The notes: a model not told the origin generated them from the letters alone. DNA of 8,333 nucleotides from Methanosarcina sp. (GCA_017883485.1 JADGNM010000098.1:1-8333), one strand, 5' to 3'; numbered from the stretch's first letter, positions 1 to 6,541 are shown. Made by a program: numbers and translations.

Positions 1-119
1 GGTTTGAGTTTGATCTAAATCAAAGAGAGGCGAGGGTTCACTTCATCCCCAACTTGAAAGTCAGGGTATTCGTGACCCTCTGCGCTCCCAAGTAATAAAC
101 ATTTATTCTGAAAGAGTTG
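1..119. other. Unresolved open fragment next to the inverted-repeat element
   Basis: Both strands are open here and I cannot decide between them. On the plus strand a frame entering from outside the window (from base 3) runs 30 codons and ends REARVHFIPNLKVRVF...APK at tandem stops TAATAA (93-98). On the minus strand a frame emerging from the inverted-repeat element runs to a TAG at 15-17 and ends ...EYPDFQVGDEVNPRLSLI, with no ATG, GTG or TTG start in the part outside the element. Either could be the tail of a gene, and the minus reading would be a gene cut by the insertion. I recognise neither product. Confidence 0.25.
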
Positions 120-271
120 GGACTTACGCAGTTGGGTGCAATATAAAACACAGGCAAATCTTGAATGGAAAGTCTGTTATGAGATCTGTCATAGAAAGCC
201 TGCCAAATAATTTATTGTTTTATCGCTTGAAATTTTAGGCTGCTGTTTTCTCGGCCCAACTGCGTAAGTCC
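120..271. mobile_element. MITE-like element with 17-bp terminal inverted repeats
   Basis: A 152-bp unit starts with GGACTTACGCAGTTGGG (120-136) and ends with its exact reverse complement (255-271). The interior is AT-rich. It is far too short for a transposase, although a minus-strand frame starting with ATG at 191-193 reads about 23 codons and takes its stop from inside the left repeat, as the end of a transposase gene sometimes does. I see no clear target-site duplication. The first 11 bases after the outer G (GACTTACGCAG) occur again at 7941. This suggests a non-autonomous element or a deletion remnant of an IS; I do not assign a family. Confidence 0.6.
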
Positions 272-326
272 ATTTTTGGAATTTAGCAAACCTTTATGAG
301 CTTTTAATTAGATTTTTTTGAGCCTT

Positions 327-557
327 TTATTCTTTTAAAGTTCCGACAACGGGATAATCCTTAAAAATTTCAGGCCCGTGGGGAGCTTCATCCATAGTTT
401 CAGTCAGATCCTGTCCGGCATCATGAAGTCCCTGGTGGTTGCCACTTTCCCATAGATAGCTGTCAGTGACATCATAAACCTGGCCTTGATAGGCAATATA
501 AATCTTCCCATTTTTACCGTCGTAGCCCGCAAGTTCTTTAAGTGTGTATTCTTTCAT
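327..557 (-). CDS. Small soluble cytochrome b5-like heme-binding protein
   Basis: This 76-residue protein has the cytochrome b5/steroid-binding fold pattern. It opens MKEYTLKELAGYDGKNGK, continues with the strand pair IYIAYQGQVYDVTDS (about 19-33), then WESGNHQGLHDAGQDLT (36-52) and the closing APHG...YPVVGTL (58-74). H41, H45 and H60 are the candidate heme ligands. The classic HPGG motif is replaced by HQGLH, so ligation may differ from eukaryotic b5. There is no signal peptide or membrane helix, so it should be cytoplasmic. The ATG at 557 is preceded by GGAGAT (565-570) with a 7-nt spacer. It begins 55 nt after the stop of the thioredoxin-fold gene on the same strand, so cotranscription is likely. 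It may be an electron carrier or heme sensor; the partner is unknown. Confidence 0.85.
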   Translation of the reverse strand: MKEYTLKELAGYDGKNGKIYIAYQGQVYDVTDSYLWESGNHQGLHDAGQDLTETMDEAPHGPEIFKDYPVVGTLKE

Positions 558-586
558 TTCCCATATCTCCTAATTTTAAACATTGC

Positions 587-610
587 TTATCTGATTATGT
601 TTATCTGATT
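587..610. repeat. Tandem 10-bp repeat between two operon genes
   Basis: TTATCTGATT occurs at 587-596 and 601-610, separated by ATGT. The second copy runs into the perfect palindrome TGATTAATCA (606-615), which overlaps the stop codon of the upstream minus-strand gene. It lies in the short gap between the DUF255 gene and the b5-like gene. Confidence 0.6.
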
Positions 611-612
611 AA

Positions 613-2706
613 TCATACATCCAACAGTTTCAACATCTCGTTTATCTCAATAGTCGGTAGCTGGCATTCATAGTTCTGGCACACATAAGCGGTAGCTTTT
701 CCTTCAATCGGCACCTGCATTTTCGTATATGCTGCCAGGTTTGTAATCTCGGAATCTTCTCCTTCTAGCCTGAAAACCAGCACCTTATTGGGAATGAAAT
801 AAGTCCAGAGCTCCATAAGCATTTTTTCTGTATCCTGTGACTCATGTTTTCCGGCAATTACCACTTCATATGTAGGACCTATCCCGAAATCAAGAGCTGA
901 GAGGAACTGAGTATACCCTGATGGTATTTTTCGAATCAGTTTTGAAAACGCACGTTCCAGCCCATCAGCTGTATCCTCCAGTTCGGTATTTGCAGTTATT
1001 CTGGAAAGCCGAAGAAGATTCAGCGTCTCTACGGAATTCCCGGATGGTATGGCTGCATCCGCAAATTCTTTTTTTCTGAAGATGAGCGATTCGCTGTCAT
1101 TGGCAGTAAAGAAAAGTCCACCATTCGCAGGGTCCCAGAAATGCTCAAGGAGTTCCTTATTAAGACAAAGAGCTGCTTTAAGATAGCGCAGTTCAAATCC
1201 TGCTTCATAAAGCTCAATAAGTCCGTGAATCAGGAAAGCGTAATCATCGGCAGTTCCGGAAATGCCTGCTGATCCGGCTCTGTAGCGGTGAAGCAGCCGT
1301 TTGCCAGGTCTGTGAAGGGTTTTAAGAATAAAGTCAGCGGCTTTTTCGGCAGCTTTCAAATATTTTTCCTCGCCAAAAGTTTGGAAACCTTTTGCAAGAG
1401 CGGCAATCATTAGCCCATTCCAGTCGGTAAGAATCTTATCATCTTTTGCAGGCCTTTTACGCTTGTTGCGGGCTTCCAGGAGCTTCTGCTTAGCTGATTT
1501 CACCCGACTCTCCAGTTCCTCTTTGGGAATTTTGAGCTCGGTAACAAGGGCTCCCAGGGGCTGGGTCATATAAAGGATATTAGTTCCGGTCTTTTTCCCC
1601 CGGATCTCTTCTTCAAAGTTGCCTCCTTCCTTTAAATTGAACACTTTTGTGATCAATTCCGATTCCTCAGGGCTGAGGACATTCCTGATCTCCTCCAAAG
1701 TCCAGAGGTAATAAGCTCCTTCCTGCCCATCGACATCTGCATCTTCCCCACAGTAAAACCCACCTTCGGGAGACGTCAGATCTCTTAGCACGTAATCCAG
1801 AGTACCCTCTGCCGCTTCTTTATGAAGCTCTTTTCCGGTAACCTGATAAGCTTCTGTGCATGCAACAGCTATAAGAGCCTGGTCGTATAACATTTTTTCA
1901 AAATGGGGAACAATCCACATGTTGTCTGTCGAGTAGCGGTGGAAACCGGAGCCCAGATGGTCGTGGATTCCTCCTCCATACATATTTTCCAGGGTATATT
2001 CTACCATGTGGAGGGCTTCAGGGTTACCGCTGCGCCTCCAGTAGCGGAGTAAAAAGGAATCTTTATGTGGAGTAGGAAATTTAGGAGCTCTCTCAAATCC
2101 CCCGTATTCACTGTCAAACGAGCTCAGCAGCTCGTCGTAAGCCTCCTCAAATATCGATTCCCCTATTCCCTCGCCTGCAGACTCTGAGATCATACTCCGG
2201 ATAGTAGATGTGATCTTTTCAGCCGAATCGAGCACTTCTTCATGCTGCTTTTTCCAGATCTCCTCTATTCTGGGTACGAGTTCGAGCATCCCTGTCTGGC
2301 TGAAACGGGATTTCTTTGGGATATAGGTTCCTGCAAAAAAAGGCTTCTTGTTAGGAGTCATAATAATGTTAAGCGGCCAGCCCCCTCTCCCAAGGATAAT
2401 CTGGCAAACTGTCATGTAAATATTATCAATGTCAGGCCGCTCTTCTCGATCTACTTTTATGCTAACAAAAGCCCTGTTCATGAGTTCTGCTACTTCTTCG
2501 TCCTCAAAAGACTCATGTGCCATTACGTGACACCAGTGGCATGTAGAATAGCCAATTGAGAGAAAAATAGGTTTATTTTCTTTCCTGGCTTTTTCAAAAG
2601 CCTCTTTTCCCCAGGGGTACCAGTCTACAGGATTATAGGCGTGCTGCAGGAGATATGGACTCTTTTCGTTTATCAGGCGGTTAGGTTTTCTCTGTTCGTT
2701 TCCCAA
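613..2706 (-). CDS. YyaL/SPATA20-family thioredoxin-fold protein (DUF255, COG1331)
   Basis: This 697-residue protein has the full family architecture. The N-terminal thioredoxin-like domain (about 1-170) carries the hallmark [18 protein letters not shown] (16-33), [12 protein letters not shown] (51-62) with active-site C56 and C59, and [11 protein letters not shown] (84-94). The remainder is a predicted (alpha/alpha)6 six-hairpin barrel with [18 protein letters not shown] (244-261), [11 protein letters not shown] (266-276), [16 protein letters not shown] (320-335) and ILTDWNGLM (425-433). It ends with the paired cysteines [12 protein letters not shown] (673-684). Length is usual for the family. 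The start is TTG (2704-2706), supported by GGAGGG at 2713-2718 with a 6-nt spacer; the next in-frame Met is residue 62, inside the active-site region. Family biochemistry is poorly established: thiol-disulfide chemistry is expected from CxxC, and the barrel resembles sugar-modifying folds. It is probably cotranscribed with the genes on both sides. Confidence 0.95.
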   Translation of the reverse strand: MGNEQRKPNRLINEKSPYLLQHAYNPVDWYPWGKEAFEKARKENKPIFLSIGYSTCHWCHVMAHESFEDEEVAELMNRAFVSIKVDREERPDIDNIYMTVCQIILGRGGWPLNIIMTPNKKPFFAGTYIPKKSRFSQTGMLELVPRIEEIWKKQHEEVLDSAEKITSTIRSMISESAGEGIGESIFEEAYDELLSSFDSEYGGFERAPKFPTPHKDSFLLRYWRRSGNPEALHMVEYTLENMYGGGIHDHLGSGFHRYSTDNMWIVPHFEKMLYDQALIAVACTEAYQVTGKELHKEAAEGTLDYVLRDLTSPEGGFYCGEDADVDGQEGAYYLWTLEEIRNVLSPEESELITKVFNLKEGGNFEEEIRGKKTGTNILYMTQPLGALVTELKIPKEELESRVKSAKQKLLEARNKRKRPAKDDKILTDWNGLMIAALAKGFQTFGEEKYLKAAEKAADFILKTLHRPGKRLLHRYRAGSAGISGTADDYAFLIHGLIELYEAGFELRYLKAALCLNKELLEHFWDPANGGLFFTANDSESLIFRKKEFADAAIPSGNSVETLNLLRLSRITANTELEDTADGLERAFSKLIRKIPSGYTQFLSALDFGIGPTYEVVIAGKHESQDTEKMLMELWTYFIPNKVLVFRLEGEDSEITNLAAYTKMQVPIEGKATAYVCQNYECQLPTIEINEMLKLLDV

Positions 2707-2722
2707 TAAAATCCCTCCGCTT

Positions 2723-2902
2723 TCAGGCCTCTGCCTCTATTTCTCGCCAGGCAAGCATTCCGCCCACCAGGACTTTCAAGGCAGATACTTCCGAAATACT
2801 CCCAGAGCTGCCGTCTAAATTTGCTGCAGTATGCATCAGTTTTAACTTTCGCTTTTTGAGTAGATTTATATAATCCTGAAAATGATTATATGCCAAATCC
2901 AT
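2723..2902 (-). CDS. 59-aa unknown protein, first gene of the putative operon
   Basis: A 59-codon frame runs from ATG (2900-2902) to TGA (2723-2725). AGGTGG (2910-2915) sits 7 nt before the ATG, a well-placed Shine-Dalgarno site. The stop lies 16 nt before the TTG start of the DUF255 gene and 4 nt from that gene's GGAGGG, which suggests translational coupling. The product starts [15 protein letters not shown], has a basic stretch KKRKLKL (16-22), a Ser/Gly-rich middle [10 protein letters not shown] (29-38) and a tail [16 protein letters not shown] (44-59). That tail loosely recalls the last helix of rhodanese domains (GGMLAWRE), but the Cys loop is absent, so any relation is speculative. No signal peptide is evident. 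The alternative is that this is an untranslated leader or a decayed gene fragment. Confidence 0.5.
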   Translation of the reverse strand: MDLAYNHFQDYINLLKKRKLKLMHTAANLDGSSGSISEVSALKVLVGGMLAWREIEAEA

Positions 2903-3028
2903 AAATATTCCACCTGCTTATTCTCCTGACATTTGGATGGGGGAACTGTAAGGATACAGATTTATTTTCTTGATGGTGCCCATTCTCTCCCCTCATCTAA
3001 CCCTTTTGGTACCGCTGCTAAACATTAC

Positions 3029-3050
3029 TTCAGAACGAATCTGAACGAAT
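3029..3050. repeat. Overlapping inverted and direct repeat, possible operator
   Basis: TTCAGA (3029-3034) and TCTGAA (3040-3045) form an inverted repeat with a 5-bp spacer. GAACGAAT is also repeated at 3033-3040 and 3043-3050, spaced 10 bp apart, about one helical turn. It lies about 130 bp upstream of the 59-aa gene. Binding by a regulator is only a possibility. Confidence 0.35.
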
Positions 3051-3331
3051 GGCCAATATTTTTAGCGGATTCTTTATCCCACTGGATAATAATTGTAATC
3101 GTTTCTCAAGGCTTCTGGCGAATCTCGAAACTGAAAAATTAGGTATAGCCAAATTTCCCCAATCTAATTGGTCATCCCTTAAATATCAATATATCGGTAT
3201 CTGGCTTGCTGTTTTACGGTCTTTCTAAGAATTCAGAGAGGCGACTTAAAAAAGAAAATAAGCAACAATTTTATGCTTAATCGATATATTTTTTAATAAG
3301 AAAGTGTTGCATTGAACTCATTCCTCAAATA

Positions 3332-3349
3332 TTCTTCTTCTTCTTCTTC
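3332..3349. repeat. (TTC)6 microsatellite
   Basis: Six uninterrupted TTC units lie in non-coding DNA downstream of the DUF362 gene. No frame of note passes through it. Confidence 0.8.
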
Positions 3350-3458
3350 TTTATTCATATTGCTGATAACTTAATCAATTATTTTTTTATGTTCGTCACC
3401 AGGAAGTTATTCCTTTTTCAGAATTCCTTTCCTTTTTCAAGAACCTAAATCCTTTTCC

Positions 3459-3480
3459 AAAAAAACTATTCTCAGAATAG
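3459..3480 (-). terminator. Hairpin plus T7 terminator of the DUF362 gene
   Basis: Read on the minus strand, CTATTC-TGA-GAATAG (3480-3466) is followed at once by seven Ts (3465-3459). It lies about 43 nt after the stop codon of the DUF362 gene. The U-tract alone would serve as an archaeal terminator; the stem is an additional feature. Confidence 0.7.
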
Positions 3481-3522
3481 AACAAATCCAGGAAGTGTAG
3501 ATATTTTCTGTGATGATATTAC

Positions 3523-4632
3523 TCAAATCTCAACCAGCTCATAATCTCGGCTTCCAAGCCCGATCTCTTCCCCGTACTTAAGCTGGTGAGTCCCATCAAC
3601 CCTGGGCCAAACGCCTCTGAACTTATCGGCTCCTTTTTCGTGGTTGGAATGCAGAGAGGAATTAATAAGCCCTTTCTGTCTGTTAACCAGGTCATAGCTT
3701 GCCTGGTCAAGGGCGACAGGGTCCTTCGAAGCAAGAATTCCGATGTCCGGAACAATCGAAGCGTCGCTCCAGGGCACGCAGTCGCAGTCGGGCGTGATCT
3801 TGATCAGGAAGTTGATGTAACCTACCCTGTCTTCTTTTCCTTTTACAGCCCCATATGCATATTCTGTCATGCACTCCAGAAACTCCGGGATATCGTGTTC
3901 CCAGTCGATATCGATAGCCTCTGCTGGACAGACTTCAAAGCACTGCATGCAGCTTATACAGATTTCACGTTCTATCCTTGAAACCTCTCCCAAAAGAGAA
4001 GCAGCTCCTACTGGACATACCTCGACACACTTCCCGCAGCCAATACACTTTTCTTCAACAATATGCGGGCTTGTCCTGAAGTGCTGGTCCTTTTTGCCAG
4101 CTGCAGGGGCACAGCCCATTGCCAGGTTCTTGACAGCTCCTCCAAAGCCTGCCACAATATGCGCTTTAAAATGCGACATCACAATCATAGAATCTGCGGC
4201 CACAATATCTGACCCTATTTTTGCTGATTTGAAGTGCTTGAGTCCAATTCCAACTTCTGAGATACTCTGACTCTTCAACCCATCCGAGATGATAAGCGGA
4301 GCCCTGACAACGGAATAATCAAAACCGTGTTCTATTGCAGTTGTCAGGTGGTCAACAGCATTATACCGGCTCCCGGAGTACAGGGTATTCGTATCCGTAA
4401 TAAACGGCTTTGCTCCAGATGCCCTGATTTTTTCTACTACCTGCCGGACAAAGACCGGGTTGATGTAGCTATCGTTCCCGTATTCCCCGAAATGGATTTT
4501 GATTGCAGTCAGATCTTCTGCTCCCAGCAGTTCGACAAATCCTGCCTCGTCAAAAAGCTTCTGAATTTTGCTGATTGTACTTTCCTGAGGACTTCTTGCC
4601 CTCAGGTCTGCGAAATAGACTTTACTTGCCAT
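3523..4632 (-). CDS. DUF362 protein with two [4Fe-4S] ferredoxin clusters
   Basis: This 369-residue protein belongs to the DUF362 group (COG2006). The N-terminal half (about 1-185) carries the family-like segments LTAIKIHFGEYGND (41-54), ITDTNTLYSGSRYN (78-91) and MSHFKAHIVAGFGGAVKNL (152-170). Next come two complete ferredoxin motifs: CIGCGKCVEVCP (C196, C199, C202, C206) and CISCMQCFEVCP (C225, C228, C231, C235). The C-terminal part holds another close cysteine pair, DCDCVPW (C283, C285), and the conserved-looking ASKDPVALDQASYDLV (301-316). It is predicted cytoplasmic and an electron-transfer or redox enzyme component; the reaction is unknown. The ATG start is backed by GGAGG (4640-4644) with a 7-nt spacer, a TATA box at 4682-4689 and a terminator at 3459-3480, so it looks monocistronic. 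Confidence 0.93.
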   Translation of the reverse strand: MASKVYFADLRARSPQESTISKIQKLFDEAGFVELLGAEDLTAIKIHFGEYGNDSYINPVFVRQVVEKIRASGAKPFITDTNTLYSGSRYNAVDHLTTAIEHGFDYSVVRAPLIISDGLKSQSISEVGIGLKHFKSAKIGSDIVAADSMIVMSHFKAHIVAGFGGAVKNLAMGCAPAAGKKDQHFRTSPHIVEEKCIGCGKCVEVCPVGAASLLGEVSRIEREICISCMQCFEVCPAEAIDIDWEHDIPEFLECMTEYAYGAVKGKEDRVGYINFLIKITPDCDCVPWSDASIVPDIGILASKDPVALDQASYDLVNRQKGLINSSLHSNHEKGADKFRGVWPRVDGTHQLKYGEEIGLGSRDYELVEI

Positions 4633-4681
4633 TCAAACGCCTCCTAGTGAAAAATCGAATTAATCTCCTTATAAATGAAAA

Positions 4682-4689
4682 TTATATAG
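4682..4689 (-). promoter_or_regulatory. TATA box of the DUF362 gene
   Basis: On the minus strand CTATATAA lies about 50 nt upstream of the ATG. With usual archaeal spacing, transcription would start near 4660, giving a leader of about 28 nt that contains the GGAGG site. Confidence 0.65.
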
Positions 4690-4939
4690 TTAAAAAAGTG
4701 TTTTTTACTTTTAGGTGTTGCGCTGTCAGGCGAGAAGGGAGATTTTGCTCTTCCGTTCAATTTCTCGAATAAAACGTATTACTAACGATTCTTGGAAAAG
4801 TGTTTATCTTCACAACAGGCTGTGTTTTGTCCGATTGAATCAAAAATTACCTTTCTGCCACACTGGCTATTTTGAACTGAGTGGGCAAAAATAATTTCGT
4901 CGTTTTACGTTTTCATTGTTTAAATATAGGCATTAAGGG

Positions 4940-5003
4940 GGCCGGTTTTTGAATCCGCTCGTCTCAGGTACCAGGGCACTCACCGGCCGCAGGCCGGCCT
5001 TTT
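4940..5003. other. GC-rich hairpin island with two competing pairings
   Basis: In an AT-rich spacer, CCGGCC-GCA-GGCCGG (4983-4997) forms a strong 6-bp stem with a 3-nt loop, followed on the plus strand by CCTTTT (4998-5003). GGCCGGT at 4940-4946 can instead pair with ACCGGCC at 4982-4988, which excludes the first stem. A plus-strand TATA-like TTTAAATATA (4919-4928) lies at a suitable distance to start a transcript of about 55 nt near 4950. A small RNA is possible, and a decayed repeat is equally possible. No plus-strand gene follows nearby. Confidence 0.3.
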
Positions 5004-5016
5004 CAAAACTGAAATT

Positions 5017-5044
5017 AAAAAATTTTAGATAAAAATGCAAAAAA
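5017..5044 (-). terminator. Candidate U-tract terminator downstream of nudC
   Basis: On the minus strand three T-runs of 6, 5 and 6 follow each other (5044-5039, 5035-5031, 5022-5017). Archaeal termination often uses such tracts without a stem. It is about 240 nt past the nudC stop, so the link to nudC is uncertain. Confidence 0.3.
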
Positions 5045-5072
5045 GAATTTCAACTGGAAGATACTGACAAGC

Positions 5073-5095
5073 TTTTAGCAGTGTTTTTAGCAGTG
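5073..5095. repeat. 11-bp tandem repeat TTTTAGCAGTG
   Basis: Two exact copies lie at 5073-5083 and 5085-5095, separated by one base, in the spacer downstream of nudC. Confidence 0.6.
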
Positions 5096-5135
5096 ACCGC
5101 TTATGTGTCAAAAAGAAGTTAAGAGGGGCACAGTT

Positions 5136-5162
5136 TTTCCGCGTCTTTCCGCGTTTTCCGCG
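5136..5162. repeat. Three tandem copies of TTTCCGCG
   Basis: Copies lie at 5136-5143, 5146-5153 and 5155-5162 (9-10 bp period), the last ending in CCGCGG. They sit in the spacer downstream of nudC; no gene reads through with a credible start. Confidence 0.6.
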
Positions 5163-5287
5163 GTATAGTTTTTGATTGGGTCTCTCCAAGCCCTCCATAT
5201 TGTGGGACTTGAATTTACTGGTTATAATTTTTTTTCGCAGATTCTGGAGCAAAGCATAAACGCCTGATCGAGTCCCGAATCAGAATC

Positions 5288-6157
5288 TTAACTCTCCAGC
5301 CCTTCTTCTTTAAGGAAATGGTCTATCAACTTTCTGGATATGCTGATTTTTCCGGGCAGTACTGGCAGCATTTCGTCAGCCGAAAACCATTTTGCATCCT
5401 CTATTTCGACCCCATCGGGTTGAATATCTCCCGAACTGTACTCTGCGGTAAACCCGATCATCAGGGAATTCGGAAACGGCCAGGCCTGCGTCCCGAAATA
5501 GCTGATGTTCTTAATTCTTATTCCTACTTCCTCTTTAACCTCCCTGGCAACCGCTGCTTCGGCTGTTTCTCCAGGCTCGATGAAACCGGCTATCAGGCTG
5601 TACAAACCTGGCGGGAAATTAGGCGATCTTGCAAGCAAAACTTCATGCCCTTTTCTGATAAGCACGATTATTGCCGGCGAGATTCTTGGGTAAAAAAGCT
5701 CTCCGCAGTCAGGACATTCCTTTCCTCTTTCTCCGTGTCTCTTCCGAGTTTTTGTCCCGCAACGGCTGCAAAACTGGTTTGTCCGGTCCCACTCCATTAC
5801 CTGGACCGCCTTATTCACAAGCGCAAAGCATCCCTCACTAATCTCCGAATAAGCCTGCCTGAGGTCCGCAAATTGAATTCCTTCGGGCGCCTTTGCTCCT
5901 TCTGGAATTTCTACGGAATAACAGTGTGTCCCGTCAAGCGTGCCCAGATACTGCTCTCTGATTCCGGAAAGCTCAAGCTCCCCTGGGTCGTGCAACTTAG
6001 GGATAACTCCAGGATTTTCATGGATATTGAGGAGAACCTCTCGACCCCGGAAAATGAACCAGAACGCTTTCTCAGTCCTGTCTGCCGGCGGTTCGATGCC
6101 TACGATAAATTCCCTGTCAGCCCTGTCAGCGGATTTTTCCTTGTTTGTCGGGGTCAT
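5288..6157 (-). CDS. nudC: NAD(H) pyrophosphatase, Nudix family with zinc ribbon
   Basis: The 289-residue protein has every NudC landmark in order: an N-terminal domain (about 1-125), a zinc ribbon FCSRCG...ECPDCG (C130, C133, C148, C151), the Nudix box GFIEPGETAEAAVAREVKEE (191-210, followed by VGI) with G191, E197, R205, E206, E209, E210 and G212, and the NAD-specificity motif TQAWPFPNS (223-231), which differs from the E. coli form SQPWPFPQS at its first and third positions. The family cleaves NADH or NAD+ to AMP plus NMN(H); bacterial members also remove NAD caps from RNA. Cytoplasmic. The ATG at 6157 is the first start after an in-frame TAA five codons upstream. No Shine-Dalgarno site precedes it, and a TATA box about 30 nt upstream implies a nearly leaderless mRNA. 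It is transcribed divergently from phoU. Confidence 0.95.
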   Translation of the reverse strand: MTPTNKEKSADRADREFIVGIEPPADRTEKAFWFIFRGREVLLNIHENPGVIPKLHDPGELELSGIREQYLGTLDGTHCYSVEIPEGAKAPEGIQFADLRQAYSEISEGCFALVNKAVQVMEWDRTNQFCSRCGTKTRKRHGERGKECPDCGELFYPRISPAIIVLIRKGHEVLLARSPNFPPGLYSLIAGFIEPGETAEAAVAREVKEEVGIRIKNISYFGTQAWPFPNSLMIGFTAEYSSGDIQPDGVEIEDAKWFSADEMLPVLPGKISISRKLIDHFLKEEGLES

Positions 6158-6183
6158 AGTGCTACATACTTATTGTTTTTTGC

Positions 6184-6192
6184 TCTATATTA
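6184..6192 (-). promoter_or_regulatory. TATA box of nudC
   Basis: On the minus strand ATAATATAG is centred about 31 nt upstream of the nudC ATG. Usual spacing puts the transcription start within about 4-6 nt of the start codon. Confidence 0.5.
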
Positions 6193-6264
6193 TGGTTACA
6201 GGAGCGTTTATTTTTGAATAATTTCCCGAATCTTCCCTGAACAATAACTTCAGATTTTTAATAA

Positions 6265-6308
6265 TTTTCAAAAAAACGATAGCAATAAATATGCTATCAG
6301 TTTGAAAA
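6265..6308. repeat. Composite palindrome in the nudC-phoU divergent spacer
   Basis: The inner arms GATAGCA (6278-6284) and TGCTATC (6292-6298) are perfect with a 7-bp spacer. The outer arms TTTTCAAA (6265-6272) and TTTGAAAA (6301-6308) extend the symmetry, with unequal gaps of 5 and 2 bases. It lies between the two divergent TATA boxes, upstream of both. It could be an operator, or a hairpin if transcribed. Confidence 0.5.
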
Positions 6309-6382
6309 CATCTGTGCATAGCCGGTTAAACAAGGTTATCCGGGTTTATCTTTTACTCTCAATATCCTGCATAAGTGATAAC

Positions 6383-6390
6383 TTTATATA
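6383..6390 (+). promoter_or_regulatory. TATA box of phoU
   Basis: TTTATATA is the best archaeal TATA match upstream of phoU. It predicts a start near 6412 and a leader of about 130 nt. A weaker alternative, TTGCTATAATT around 6474-6484, would give a leader of under 40 nt. The longer leader would contain GAGAGA (6462-6467) and TCTCTC (6499-6504), which can pair. Confidence 0.5.
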
Positions 6391-6541
6391 TCTCTTTTGT
6401 CTATATAGATAATACTAAATTAGCAGGACATCATTAGGGATATTTATTACTAATAATAAAAGAGAGATTCATTTTGCTATAATTCTATCTTCAATGTGTC
6501 TCTCTCCATAAAATGGGTACGGTAAGTTTGGGTGATTGAAA

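Larger units (their letters stand above)
2916..3458. other. Non-coding spacer upstream of the DUF255 operon
   Basis: I see no convincing gene on either strand. The operon promoter should lie at its low-coordinate end on the minus strand; the best TATA-like match is AGAAAATAAAT (2960-2970), about 60 nt before the small gene's ATG, and it is weak. The rest is AT-rich, with two further TATA-like stretches (near 3190 and 3285) that lead to no gene. Confidence 0.4.

Noticed and set aside
2865..2873. TATA-like TTATATAAA on the minus strand as promoter of the DUF255 gene
   Set aside because: It falls inside the 59-codon frame, which has its own ribosome binding site. It cannot be excluded as an internal promoter, but the operon reading is simpler.
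2933..3142. A 69-codon plus-strand frame starting with TTG
   Set aside because: No Shine-Dalgarno site or clear promoter, an unusual start codon, and no recognisable motif; probably chance.
3586..4270. Two plus-strand open frames (131 and 133 codons) opposite the DUF362 gene
   Set aside because: They are antisense to a gene with two complete cluster motifs, and their cysteine- and proline-rich translations mirror those codons.
3029..5162. Scattered short repeats considered as a CRISPR array
   Set aside because: The repeats are under 20 bp, differ from one another, and have no regular spacer-repeat alternation.
5025..5252. A 75-codon minus-strand frame downstream of nudC
   Set aside because: TTG start without a ribosome binding site. 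It runs through tandem repeats and is rich in Lys, Arg and Asn, as expected from AT-rich non-coding DNA.
5318..6217. A 299-codon open frame on the plus strand, antisense to nudC and longer than it
   Set aside because: It lies almost wholly opposite a textbook NudC protein and its translation shows no recognisable domain. It looks like a codon-bias shadow.
6536..6538. TTG as the start of phoU
   Set aside because: It overlaps the GGTGAT Shine-Dalgarno sequence. The ATG at 6542 has correct spacing.
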